A stretch of 64,000 nt of DNA from Shewanella zhangzhouensis (GTDB taxonomy: Bacteria; Pseudomonadota; Gammaproteobacteria; Enterobacterales; Shewanellaceae): assembly GCF_019457615.1 (NCBI RefSeq), contig NZ_CP080414.1, positions 3,731,501 through 3,795,500 of the forward strand. The letters run 5' to 3'. Shown in pieces: positions 8,341 through 16,735 of the stretch. The notes beneath the pieces were generated by a model. It was not told the DNA's origin. It saw nothing but the letters and a program-made list of their open reading frames with translations, and did no database searches. The translations under genes and the position numbers were made by a program. Position 1 is the first letter of the stretch, and each line of letters starts with the position of its first letter.

Positions 8341-8413
8341 AGGTATAGCTCCGGGGCATGGGTTAAGGCCAAAGACTGCCAGTTTCAGGCACTCACAGTC
8401 CGGCAGTCTTCAA

Positions 8414-9343
8414 TTACAGGTGTTGTTTAAAGAAAGGCGCGACCTGCGCCATGGCAATGGCGACGGGCTCGGGTTTGTCGTACAGGTCGTAGTGAGACCA
8501 ACCCTCGGCCACCACTATGTGCTTATCCTCGGATGCGGCGCGACTGTATATTTCCCAGCCATCGCGGTAAGCACCAAAGCCACCCGCTTTATCGCCAATC
8601 ACCACCATCAGGGGTTGAGTCAGCAGGGTTTCGGCATTTAAAAAAGCATCCCATCCCATGGCAGCCCCTGTGAAGGACATCAGCTGGCTGGTAGCGCCGT
8701 TGGCCTTTGCACCACGGGCGGTTTTGTAATACTCAGTGGCTTCCAGCACATCAATGTCGGTGATACCGGCGGCCTTCGCCGCGGCCACTGAGTCCGGTAA
8801 CAAATTGGCCGCCTCAGGTTCGGCCCCCTGAGCCTGGGCAGTGCGCATTTGCGCTATGCCCTGTGCAAGTTCACGGGGTTTAAACTGGGCAAAGCCCTCG
8901 CGGATGAGGCGTCCATAGTTCACGCCGGTAATGGACACCAGGGCCTTCAGGCGATGATCGGTTATGCCTGCATGTATGGTGTAGGCTCCGCCGCCGCACA
9001 CCCCGATGGCGCCGATGCGCTGGGCATCGACATAAGGCAGGGATTGCAGGTAATCGACGGCAAAACGAATATCGGAAACACGGATAGCCGGATCTTCGAT
9101 AAAGCGTGGCGTGCCGCCGCTGGCGCCCTGGAAACTGGCATCATGCACCAGTACCACAAAGCCTTCCTGGGCCAGGGCTTTGGCATAAATATTACCAGCG
9201 GTCTGCTCTTTGCAGCTGCCGATGGGATGAGTGCTGACGATGGCCGGGTACTGCTTGCTTTCATCAAAACCTGGGGGCAGATAGAGATCTGCCGCGACGT
9301 CCCATCCCAGATTTCTGTAGCTGACGGTTTGAATGCTGCTCAT
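8414..9343 (-). CDS. Alpha/beta hydrolase with Cys nucleophile, dienelactone-hydrolase-like (copy 1)
   Basis: 309 residues. The nucleophile elbow is GVCGGG with Cys116 where most alpha/beta hydrolases have Ser, as in dienelactone hydrolases. A likely acid is the Asp in VVIGDKAGG (near 262) and the likely His is in EGWSHYDLY near the C-terminus. AGGAG lies 6 bases before the ATG. It is clearly paralogous to the next gene upstream (shared PPGFDESKQYPA / FPADFDESKQYPA, SLPYVD/TLPYVD followed by RIGA). Substrate unknown; the cluster context suggests an electrophilic or lactone-like compound, which is inference. Confidence 0.88.
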   Translation of the reverse strand: MSSIQTVSYRNLGWDVAADLYLPPGFDESKQYPAIVSTHPIGSCKEQTAGNIYAKALAQEGFVVLVHDASFQGASGGTPRFIEDPAIRVSDIRFAVDYLQSLPYVDAQRIGAIGVCGGGAYTIHAGITDHRLKALVSITGVNYGRLIREGFAQFKPRELAQGIAQMRTAQAQGAEPEAANLLPDSVAAAKAAGITDIDVLEATEYYKTARGAKANGATSQLMSFTGAAMGWDAFLNAETLLTQPLMVVIGDKAGGFGAYRDGWEIYSRAASEDKHIVVAEGWSHYDLYDKPEPVAIAMAQVAPFFKQHL

Positions 9344-9396
9344 GATTTGCTCCTAAGCTTAGGCAAGTGAGATTGTGCAACTAAGCTCTTTCAAGC

Positions 9397-9426
9397 GACT
9401 CAAGTGAAGGCGGCTCCACTTGAGTC
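9397..9426. other. Perfect 10-bp inverted repeat between the two paralogous hydrolases
   Basis: GACTCAAGTG (9397-9406) and CACTTGAGTC (9417-9426) with a 10-base loop. No T-run follows on the coding strand, so it is more likely an intercistronic RNA stem-loop or an operator than a terminator. Confidence 0.55.
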
Positions 9427-9436
9427 GGGCCTGAAT

Positions 9437-10351
9437 TTACAGATGGCGATTGAAGAAGGGGGCCAATTGCGACACGGCCTCATCCACATAGTTGGCCACA
9501 TCGTACAAATCCATGTGGTCGGCCCCTTCCACCAGATACAGGCGCTTGTCGCCGCTGGCGGCGCGCTCGAGCAAATCGTCACTCATCCACTTACTGCCTG
9601 CATTAGTGCCAACCACCGCCAGAATGGGCTGGGTCAGGAAGGCTTCGGCCTTGTGGTATGCATCGTAGGTGATGATCTGATTCAGGTTGCGTGTCAGGGC
9701 ATAGCCAGGTGCATTGGGGTGCTGGCAACGTGGCGTGTGGTAATACTCCCAGGCACCGCGCAGCTCTGCATTGGGGGCATCTTCTTCACGCATGGGTGCC
9801 AACGGAATTTGGCTATACTCGCCGCTATTGGCATCTGAGGTGCGCGCAGCGGAACCGGCGTCTATGTAGGGCAGCGCCGCAGCATCCGCCACAGAACCGT
9901 CCCAGCCATTACGGAACATTTGACCAATGTTAACCGCGCTTACCATCGCCAGTGCCTTGATACGGCGGTCGTTAATAGCGGCATTGGCACTGTAACCCGC
10001 ACCGGCACACACGCCCATGGCGCCAATCCGGTTGTTATCCACGTAGGGAAGTGTGGTCAGGTAATCAATCACGGCACTGACATCTTCGGTACTGATATGG
10101 GGGTTTTCCAGCTGGCGTGGCTCGCCGGTGCTTTCTCCCTGGTATGAACGGTCGAATGCAATGGTGATCAAGCCCTGTTCGGCCAGTTTTCTTGCATAGA
10201 GACCTGCGGCTTGTTCTTTTACACCACCGCCAGGATGGGAGACGACAACCGCGGGGTATTGCTTGCTTTCATCAAAATCGGCGGGGAAATTGATGACGGC
10301 GGCCATGGTGATACCTTGACCATTCAGATTGTTGAAAGTGACGTTGGACAT
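9437..10351 (-). CDS. Alpha/beta hydrolase with Cys nucleophile, dienelactone-hydrolase-like (copy 2)
   Basis: 304 residues, the first gene of the minus-strand cluster and a tandem paralogue of the preceding entry. The nucleophile elbow is GVCAGAGY with Cys115; acid candidate is Asp in the segment after VVGTNAG or MSDD, His in EGADHMDLY. The loop between the core strands differs strongly from copy 1 (RNGWDGSVADAA versus REGFAQFKPREL), suggesting different substrates. AGGAG lies 9 bases before the ATG. It is divergent from the LysR gene with 128 bases between, the usual arrangement for a LysR target. Confidence 0.88.
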   Translation of the reverse strand: MSNVTFNNLNGQGITMAAVINFPADFDESKQYPAVVVSHPGGGVKEQAAGLYARKLAEQGLITIAFDRSYQGESTGEPRQLENPHISTEDVSAVIDYLTTLPYVDNNRIGAMGVCAGAGYSANAAINDRRIKALAMVSAVNIGQMFRNGWDGSVADAAALPYIDAGSAARTSDANSGEYSQIPLAPMREEDAPNAELRGAWEYYHTPRCQHPNAPGYALTRNLNQIITYDAYHKAEAFLTQPILAVVGTNAGSKWMSDDLLERAASGDKRLYLVEGADHMDLYDVANYVDEAVSQLAPFFNRHL

Positions 10352-10460
10352 GATCAGTTGCTCCTGTAGAAATTAGTGGCTTGCTTAGGGATGACCTCAA
10401 GCTGAAATCAAGTTTAGGACGCGGACTGCATCAGATAAACGGCCTTTTCAAGACATGAGT

Positions 10461-10477
10461 GTTAAGCTAAGCTAAAC
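10461..10477. promoter_or_regulatory. Near-palindromic candidate operator upstream of the LysR gene
   Basis: GTTAAGCTAAGCTAAAC is an almost perfect 17-bp palindrome ending two bases before the LysR-type ATG in the hydrolase/LysR divergent region. Its position suits autoregulation, though it does not follow the simple T-N11-A pattern; function is inferred. Confidence 0.4.
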
Positions 10478-10479
10478 AA

Positions 10480-11421
10480 ATGGCCATAGAACCCTCACTA
10501 CTCACCTCACTGACCTGGTTTGCTCATATAGCTCGCCATCGCAGTTTCACCAAAGCCGCCACTGAAATGGGGGTGACCCGTGCTGCCTTGTCGCAGCACC
10601 TCAAGGCGCTGGAGCAGCAGTTGCAAGTGCGGTTGCTCAATCGCACCACCCGCAATATGTCGCTCACGGAAGAAGGGCAACGCCTGTTGGATATACTGCA
10701 CCCCTCGCTCACCAGCATAGAGCAGGTCATAAGTGAGTTGAGTGAATCCCATGTCGAGCCATCGGGCCTTATCCGTATCAGTTCATCGAGAACGGCAGCC
10801 AGGCTGCTTATCGAACCTCATTTGGGTGAATTTCTGTCGCGTTATCCGAAGATACGTCTGGAGCTGGTGATGGATGATGGCCTGTCCAATATCGTGGCTG
10901 AAGGGTTGGATGCAGGGATTCGACTGGGGGTGAGCCTGGATGAACATATGGTGGCCGTGCCTATCACACCTCCACTGACAACGGCCATTGTCGGGGCGCC
11001 CTCATATTTCCAGCGGTTTGGCATACCTGAAAGCCCCAAAGATTTGGCAAAGCATAATTGCCTCGCCTACCGCTTTACCACCAGTGGAACATTGGATCAC
11101 TGGTCGTTAACTTCACCCGGGCCAGAAAAACACACCCTGGTATTCGAGCCCAGAGGCAATGCAGTATTCAACGATGACTACAGTATGCTGCGAGCGGCGC
11201 TGCAAGGGGTTGGCTTAATTAAACACATTGATTTGTGGGTACAACAACACCTAGAGGAAGGGAGTCTGATGCGGGTATTCACCGAGTGGTGCAAACCTTT
11301 TCCCGGCTTTTATCTCTATATCCCCTCAAGAGAGCAAATGCCCAAAAAGACCCGGGTGCTGATGGATTTTCTGATTGAAAAGCGCAGCCTGTTAGGTGAG
11401 AGGCTCGGCAAGCCAGGTTGA
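10480..11421 (+). CDS. LysR family transcriptional regulator
   Basis: 313 residues. An N-terminal winged helix-turn-helix covers about 5-65 (FTKAATEMGVTRAALSQHLKAL, then LLNRTTRNMSLTEEGQRLL), followed by a periplasmic-binding-protein-like effector domain from about 90. The CrgA/AaeR-like subgroup (RISSSRTAARLLIEPHL) usually senses small aromatic or electrophilic ligands. It is divergent from the hydrolase 2 gene, so it most likely controls the minus-strand cluster down to the OYE or pirin gene. No clear ribosome binding site precedes the ATG. Confidence 0.9.
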   Translation: MAIEPSLLTSLTWFAHIARHRSFTKAATEMGVTRAALSQHLKALEQQLQVRLLNRTTRNMSLTEEGQRLLDILHPSLTSIEQVISELSESHVEPSGLIRISSSRTAARLLIEPHLGEFLSRYPKIRLELVMDDGLSNIVAEGLDAGIRLGVSLDEHMVAVPITPPLTTAIVGAPSYFQRFGIPESPKDLAKHNCLAYRFTTSGTLDHWSLTSPGPEKHTLVFEPRGNAVFNDDYSMLRAALQGVGLIKHIDLWVQQHLEEGSLMRVFTEWCKPFPGFYLYIPSREQMPKKTRVLMDFLIEKRSLLGERLGKPG

Positions 11422-11516
11422 AAAGTGAGGGCGACCCGCTCATTCCTGAGCGCCCGAAACAGGCCTGCCGCCCACGTTCACCTGCAAGTTGAAAATCGTC
11501 TCGATAAAGACAAAAC

Positions 11517-11714
11517 TCAGTCGGGTTTAAACACCCCTATCACTGCGCCTGATGCCTTCTGGGCCACTTTTTCCTCGGCCTGTTGTTCGCGATAATCGCA
11601 CTCGACACATTCCACGGTTTCCACCCCATGGTCTTTAAACAGCACTATGCTGTCGCTCGCGCCACACTTGGGGCATTTGGCACCGGCCACAAATCGTTTT
11701 CTGGAAATACTCAT
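11517..11714 (-). CDS. yheV: YheV-type zinc-ribbon protein
   Basis: 65 residues with one four-cysteine zinc ribbon: CPKCGASDS near residue 14 and CVECDYRE near 36. Length and sequence match the YheV family, and it lies beside yheS as in E. coli, here divergently. Biochemical function is unknown. Confidence 0.88.
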   Translation of the reverse strand: MSISRKRFVAGAKCPKCGASDSIVLFKDHGVETVECVECDYREQQAEEKVAQKASGAVIGVFKPD

Positions 11715-11848
11715 ACAGGAACATCCAACAAAAGAATGCCGCTATTGTGCCACAGCTTGCACAGGCAACCCTAATCCCGGCTTCACGCTGGATGCCGGGC
11801 CTGAACTTGGTTATTATTCTGCCCTTTGTATCTGTATGTGGACCATCG

Positions 11849-13756
11849 ATGATCACCCTGTCCCAGGCCCAGCTTATCCGCGGCAGTAAAGTACTGCTGG
11901 ATGAGGCCAATCTCACCATTTACCCCGGTCACAAGGTCGGCCTTGTTGGCGCCAATGGCACCGGCAAATCTTCTTTGCTGGCACTGATCATGGGCAAACT
12001 CAGCCTGGACAAGGGCGATATTCAGGTTCCCCGGGAGTGGCGCATTGCCTCTGTGGCCCAGGAAACCCCGGCACTGGAAGTCTCGGCACTGGAATATGTG
12101 CTCGATGGCGACGTGGAGTTTCGCGAGCTCGAAGCCGGCCTTCGAAAAGCCGAGGCCGATAACGATGGCCATGCCATTGCAGATCTGCACGGTAAGCTCG
12201 ATGCCATCGGCGGCTACAGCATACGTGCCCGCGCCGGCGCCCTGCTGGCGGGTTTGGGCTTCAGCGAAGAAAAACAGTCCGTCAGCGTAAAGAGCTTTTC
12301 CGGTGGCTGGCGTATGCGCCTCAACCTGGCCCAGGCTCTGCTTTGCCGCTCTGAATTGTTGCTGCTTGACGAACCCACCAACCACCTGGATTTGGACACC
12401 ATGTTCTGGCTCGAGGACTGGATCAAGAGCTACCCCGGCACTCTGGTGCTCATCAGCCACGACCGCGACTTTATCGACGCCATTGTCGATGAAATCGTCC
12501 ACGTGGAAAACCAGAAGCTCAACTTCTACAAGGGCAACTACAGCACCTTTGAGCGCACCCGCGCCGAGCGTATGGCCCAGCAGCAGGTGGCCTTTGAGCG
12601 CCAGCAGCGCGAACGCGCCCACATGCAGTCCTTCGTCGACCGTTTCCGCTATAAGGCGAGCAAGGCCAAGCAGGCCCAGAGCCGCTTAAAGGCACTGGAG
12701 AAGATGACAGAGCTCTTGCCCGCCAAGGCCGACAGCCAGTTTTATATGGAGTTTCGTGAACCCGCGAGCCTGCCAAACCCCTTGGTGGCCATGGAAAACG
12801 TGTCTGTGGGTTATGGTGAAACGCCCATCCTTGGCAAGGTACATTTAAACCTGGTGCCCGGCGCCCGTATTGGTCTTTTGGGCCGCAACGGCGCCGGTAA
12901 ATCAACCCTGATTAAACTGCTGGCGAGCGAGCTTAAGCCGCTCACCGGCAAGTACGAGCCCAACCCCGGTCTCACAATTGGCTACTTTGCCCAGCATCAG
13001 CTGGAGTATTTGCACATGGACGACAGCCCGCTGATGCACCTGCAACGGCTGGCGCCGAGCCACCGCGAACAGGAGCTGCGGGATTTTCTCGGTGGTTTTG
13101 GCTTTAATGGCGACATGGCGCTCTCGCCGGTGGCGCCCTTCTCCGGCGGTGAAAAGGCCCGGCTGGTGTTGGCGCTGTTGGTGTGGCAACGCCCCAACCT
13201 GCTGCTGCTCGACGAACCCACCAACCACCTGGATCTGGAAATGCGCCATGCCCTGACGCTGGCACTGCAAACCTTTGAAGGCGCCATGGTGATAGTGTCC
13301 CACGACAGGCACCTGCTCAGGCTCACCTGTAATGACTACTATCTGGTGGATGCCGGTCAGGTCAGCAGCTTTGATGGCGACCTTGAGGACTACCACCAGT
13401 GGCTGCTGGACGCTGCAAAGGCTGCAGCTGCCAAGGCCAGCGAAAACGACCCCGAGCGCCCTGCGCAGGACAAGAAGCAGCAAAAGCGACTGGAAGCCGA
13501 ACTGCGCCAAAAGCTCTCGCCCCTGAGAAAGCAGCAAACCAAACTCGAAGACGAGCAGCATAAATTGGCCAGCCGTTTGGCCGTGATTGAAGAACGCCTG
13601 GCCGATACCAGCCTGTACGAGGCGCAAAACAAGGCCGAGCTGACGAAAATTCTCGCCGAGCGCACGACTCTGGGTCAGCAGCAGGAAGAAAGCGAGATGG
13701 CCTGGCTGGAGCTACAGGAGCAAATCGACGCCATCGAACAGGCGGCTCAGCTCTGA
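11849..13756 (+). CDS. yheS: ABC-F family ATPase YheS
   Basis: 635-residue soluble protein with two ABC domains and no membrane segments; ABC-F members act on the ribosome. First Walker A GANGTGKSS, first signature SGGWRMR and Walker B LLLLDEPTNHLDL; second Walker A GRNGAGKST, signature SGGEKARL and Walker B LLLLDEPTNHLDL. The linker between them is rich in charged helix (RQQRERAHMQSF), and the C-terminal 110 residues form a coiled coil (QDKKQQKRLEAELRQK). The ATG at 11849 (MITLSQAQLIRG) matches family N-termini; the longer frame to 11747 gives a non-homologous extension. Confidence 0.93.
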   Translation: MITLSQAQLIRGSKVLLDEANLTIYPGHKVGLVGANGTGKSSLLALIMGKLSLDKGDIQVPREWRIASVAQETPALEVSALEYVLDGDVEFRELEAGLRKAEADNDGHAIADLHGKLDAIGGYSIRARAGALLAGLGFSEEKQSVSVKSFSGGWRMRLNLAQALLCRSELLLLDEPTNHLDLDTMFWLEDWIKSYPGTLVLISHDRDFIDAIVDEIVHVENQKLNFYKGNYSTFERTRAERMAQQQVAFERQQRERAHMQSFVDRFRYKASKAKQAQSRLKALEKMTELLPAKADSQFYMEFREPASLPNPLVAMENVSVGYGETPILGKVHLNLVPGARIGLLGRNGAGKSTLIKLLASELKPLTGKYEPNPGLTIGYFAQHQLEYLHMDDSPLMHLQRLAPSHREQELRDFLGGFGFNGDMALSPVAPFSGGEKARLVLALLVWQRPNLLLLDEPTNHLDLEMRHALTLALQTFEGAMVIVSHDRHLLRLTCNDYYLVDAGQVSSFDGDLEDYHQWLLDAAKAAAAKASENDPERPAQDKKQQKRLEAELRQKLSPLRKQQTKLEDEQHKLASRLAVIEERLADTSLYEAQNKAELTKILAERTTLGQQQEESEMAWLELQEQIDAIEQAAQL

Positions 13757-13806
13757 CTGAGTCTGAATGAGTTGGCCCGAATAAGTCAGCCCCAATAAGT
13801 GAGCAA
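13754..13806 (+). repeat. 14-bp tandem repeat after the yheS stop, stops in all frames
   Basis: AAT(G/A)AGT recurs at 13766, 13780 and 13794 in 14-bp units, with a related ACTGAGT at 13756. Stops TGA 13754 (true), TGA 13758, TGA 13764, TGA 13768, TAA 13782, TAA 13796 cover all three frames within 45 bases. Confidence 0.75.
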
Positions 13807-13828
13807 CAATGGAATAAGGAGTCTCCAA

Positions 13829-14275
13829 TTGATATCTGAGGAAGTATTCACCCGCGAACTCTGGCAAGCCTGCGAGGCCCATTACAGCCAGCACGAAGCG
13901 CTCTGTCTGTCGCTGCAGGATGACTGCCAAATCAATGTCAATCTGTTGCTGCTGGCCAGTGAGCTCGACCGGCGCTGCACCGGGCTCAATCAGGGTCAAT
14001 GGCAACTGCTGATTGCCGAGGTTACCGCCTGGGATGAGCGCCTGATAGGCCCCTATCGCCGCCTGCGGCAACTGGCCAAAAACAGCCTGAGCGAAGAAGA
14101 ATACCGCCAGATGTTGGATGTGGAGCTGATGATGGAGCGCAAAGTGCAAAATCTGCTCCTGCATCGTTTAAACCAGCTGCCCACCAGCAGGGGAGAAGCC
14201 AATAATCTGATGTTGTTATTGGCAGAATTTGGGCTGGATATTGAGGTTGCCGCCGCACTTATCCATCAGGGTTAA
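13829..14275 (+). CDS. TIGR02444 / DUF2390 family protein
   Basis: About 148 residues, mostly alpha-helical, with a leucine-rich core (INVNLLLLASEL) and a conserved WQLLIAEVTAWDERLIGPYR segment. It matches my recollection of the TIGR02444 family found beside yheS in Shewanella and relatives; function unknown. The TTG at 13829 is preferred because AAGGAG lies about 7 bases upstream; a GTG at 13799 would add ten residues and overlap the tandem repeat. Probably co-transcribed with yheS (72-base gap), ending at a strong terminator. Confidence 0.82.
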   Translation: MISEEVFTRELWQACEAHYSQHEALCLSLQDDCQINVNLLLLASELDRRCTGLNQGQWQLLIAEVTAWDERLIGPYRRLRQLAKNSLSEEEYRQMLDVELMMERKVQNLLLHRLNQLPTSRGEANNLMLLLAEFGLDIEVAAALIHQG

Positions 14276-14316
14276 GCAAGCAACACATCGAAAAACAAAT
14301 AGACTACAAGACAAAA

Positions 14317-14346
14317 CAAAAAAGCGCCCTCGGGCGCTTTTTTATT
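14317..14346. terminator. Bidirectional Rho-independent terminator
   Basis: Stem AAAAAAGCGCCC / GGGCGCTTTTTT with loop TCG, between the TIGR02444 gene and the convergent GMC oxidoreductase gene. Confidence 0.9.
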
Positions 14347-14434
14347 GAAGAGCCCCGCATGGGCACCGAGACTTTCTTCAATCCCCGGGGATTTACCGTC
14401 CCCTTCGCTTACAGCGTTGCTGCGCTTAGCACGG

Positions 14435-14468
14435 GGAAACGGAAGACACTGTTCAAGCTGCCGTTTCC
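14435..14468 (-). other. Inverted repeat spanning the GMC oxidoreductase stop codon
   Basis: GGAAACGG (14435-14442) and CCGTTTCC (14461-14468) would form an 8-bp stem whose loop contains the GMC gene stop codon (14453-14455). No T-run follows. Confidence 0.4.
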
Positions 14469-16117
14469 GGCACGCCATCTGCGACAGGGTCGGTTTCAGG
14501 TGCGGTTTCGGGCGGCTTGCTTTGTGGCGCCAAACGCCCGGCCAGGGCTGTGGCATTTTTGGCCACCATGCCATAAATCGACAGCTGTGGATTGGCCCCC
14601 AAGCTGGTGGGAAACACCGAGCCATCCATCACCGACAGGTTTTCCAGATAATGGCTTTGACCGAAGCTATCGACCATGGCCTTAGTCGTATCTTCACCCA
14701 TGGGACAACCGCCCATTACGTGAGCCGAGGCCACCACGGTTTTAAGGGGCGCCAGCGACATATCGGCTATGGCGGCCTTGGCCTCCTGCCAGGAATTCAA
14801 ATAGCCCACACCTTCACTGATGGGCAACACCCTGCGGGCCCCGGCGGCAAATTGCAGCTCGGCCATGCTGGCAAAGGCGGCTCTGGCCGCACGCCAGAAA
14901 GGCGCTGTCAGCGGATAGTCGAGTTTAAAGCCCTTACCATCCAGGCTGACGCTGCCGCCCTGGCTCTCGGGGTGAAAACCGTCACGCACCAGGGCTATTA
15001 CCACCTGAAGCTGATTGAAGTTAGCCATCAATTCCGCATGGCTCTTGCCAAAGCCCAGGGTTTTTGACGCAATCAGCACTGGATGTATGGGGGGTACTTC
15101 AAGCTTGTACCCCAGTTCACCGGCTGCGCCATCACGCCAGACAAACTGATCCGAATAAATCGACTGGGGCGCACCGCTGTGGCCATTGATAGCCTCATCA
15201 AAGACCGCACCCGAGAGTACGGTTGGGTGTAAAAAGGTGCGCTTACCCAAAAGCTGCATGGGATCGGTAAGCCCTGAGCGCATCATCAGCACCGGGGTGT
15301 GGATGGCGCCACCGGCAAGAATATAATGCCGCGCCTTGAGCATGAGTTTTTCGGGCCTTGGGGCCAGATTTTGATCCCGCGCCTGTACCCAAATGCCAAA
15401 GACTTTGTCCGCATGATGCTCTATCTGGGTGGCCTCAAAACGGCTCAGCAGGGTGGCACCGGCTGAGAGCGCCGCAGGAATTGTAGTGACCAACATGGAT
15501 TGCTTGGCATTGACTGGGCAGCCCATGCCGCAATAGCCAGTATTCCAGCAGCCCAGCACATTGCGCTTGATGACCGTGTAATCCCACCCCAGCTGCTCGC
15601 AGCCACGACGCAACATGCCATTGTTTCTATTGGGCTCGAACGCCCATTGACTGATGTTGAGCCTGGACTCCATCTGTTCAAACCAGGGCTCAAGCTCATC
15701 GGCTGACAAACCCTTGACCGCAAACTCAGATTGCCAATACGCCAGGGTATCGGCCGGGGTGCGTATGGACGTAGTCCAGTTTACCGTGGTTGAGCCCCCC
15801 ACGGCGCGCCCCTGAAAGATGCCAATCGCCTTGTCGGCGGTCTTCATGGCAGCCGCCTGCTGGTACAGATTGGGGTAGGCGGTACGCTCTTCCATATCGA
15901 AATCGCGGGACGAGCGCAGCGGGCCCTTTTCCACCATGATCACCGACAGCCCGGCCTGGGTCAGGATTTCGGCCGCCACACCGCCTCCGGCACCCGTACC
16001 AATGATGACTACGTCGGCTTCAAGGGATTGCGGTTTGTCACTGCCCTGATACAGAGCACCGTCCAGATGTTTCCAGCCCGACGCCAGACCTTCATAAATA
16101 GGATCAACAATTGCCAT
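14453..16117 (-). CDS. GMC family FAD-dependent oxidoreductase
   Basis: 554-residue flavoprotein. The FAD-binding motif is VVIIGTGAGGGVAAE (about 35-49), and GRAVGGSTTVNW near 104 fits the GMC signature; the C-terminal segment SAHVMGGCPMG and DGSVFPTSLGANPQLSI carries the His and Asn typical of the active site. It has a short N-terminal extension and may be carried with the Tat-exported partner encoded 9 bases upstream, as in gluconate/sorbitol dehydrogenase-type complexes. Substrate (alcohol, sugar or sterol) is not determinable here. AAGGAG precedes the ATG. The pair splits the yheS-yheT block of E. coli. Confidence 0.9.
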   Translation of the reverse strand: MAIVDPIYEGLASGWKHLDGALYQGSDKPQSLEADVVIIGTGAGGGVAAEILTQAGLSVIMVEKGPLRSSRDFDMEERTAYPNLYQQAAAMKTADKAIGIFQGRAVGGSTTVNWTTSIRTPADTLAYWQSEFAVKGLSADELEPWFEQMESRLNISQWAFEPNRNNGMLRRGCEQLGWDYTVIKRNVLGCWNTGYCGMGCPVNAKQSMLVTTIPAALSAGATLLSRFEATQIEHHADKVFGIWVQARDQNLAPRPEKLMLKARHYILAGGAIHTPVLMMRSGLTDPMQLLGKRTFLHPTVLSGAVFDEAINGHSGAPQSIYSDQFVWRDGAAGELGYKLEVPPIHPVLIASKTLGFGKSHAELMANFNQLQVVIALVRDGFHPESQGGSVSLDGKGFKLDYPLTAPFWRAARAAFASMAELQFAAGARRVLPISEGVGYLNSWQEAKAAIADMSLAPLKTVVASAHVMGGCPMGEDTTKAMVDSFGQSHYLENLSVMDGSVFPTSLGANPQLSIYGMVAKNATALAGRLAPQSKPPETAPETDPVADGVPETAA

Positions 16118-16126
16118 CGGGGCTCC

Positions 16127-16639
16127 TTAAGACTTGATGCCCGGCAGTTCAGGCTTGGCGTAATTGAGCAAGGTCCAGTGCTCGGGGCAGCTATAGAAAC
16201 TGGCCAATACCAGCTCCCTGAGACCGAGATAAGCCTGATTCAACAGAGCAAGCCCGCTCTGTCGCCAGCTCTCCAGCTGACTGGCAAGCTCGGCAGGACT
16301 TCTGAGCAGCAGCGGCGTCATATTGCCGGTCAGCAGCAATAACCCTAAACGGTTTTCAAGCAAATCAAGCAACTGCTCCAGCTCGTCTCGCTGGGATGTT
16401 GGCAGCACAGAGATAGTGGCCTCAATGGCATCCAGGGTGCGATTGACCGCGGCTTCACGGGGCACAGCCATCTCCGGCAAAGCGCCTTCCAGCAGCACAG
16501 GCATCAGCAGGCTGAACAGGATTCGATGTGGCTTATCGCCATCATCTTCCACATCCAGCTGTGGCTGGTACAGGCTGACGCCGAGGGCAAGTGCCGCAGT
16601 GCCCCCCAGAGCCGTCAGCAAAAATTTGCGTCTATTCAT
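16127..16639 (-). CDS. Tat-signal small subunit partner of the GMC oxidoreductase
   Basis: 170 residues from ATG 16639, beginning MNRRKFLLTALGG: a twin-arginine signal (RRKFLL) with hydrophobic core to about residue 25. The mature part is helical and leucine-rich, resembling the gluconate 2-dehydrogenase subunit 3 type of small partner in a general way. Coordinates relative to the GMC gene (9-base gap) support an exported complex. An upstream in-frame ATG at 16687 would place 16 residues ahead of the Tat motif; neither start has a strong ribosome binding site. Confidence 0.75.
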   Translation of the reverse strand: MNRRKFLLTALGGTAALALGVSLYQPQLDVEDDGDKPHRILFSLLMPVLLEGALPEMAVPREAAVNRTLDAIEATISVLPTSQRDELEQLLDLLENRLGLLLLTGNMTPLLLRSPAELASQLESWRQSGLALLNQAYLGLRELVLASFYSCPEHWTLLNYAKPELPGIKS

Positions 16640-16735
16640 TGGTTTTGCCCAAAAATGAGGTCGGGTGTTCAGCACAGAGGCAGACATCGACTGAGCTGTC
16701 AGTTATGGCAAGAGGAAGAGACAACAGCAAGAGGT

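Noticed and set aside
4738..11421. Genomic island by recent transfer
   Set aside because: No integrase, transposase, tRNA junction or obvious base-composition shift; accessory content alone is not proof of transfer.
14401..14450. Possible tRNA fragment or attachment site downstream of the GMC gene
   Set aside because: No T-loop TTCRA sequence or acceptor pairing, and no integrase in the window.
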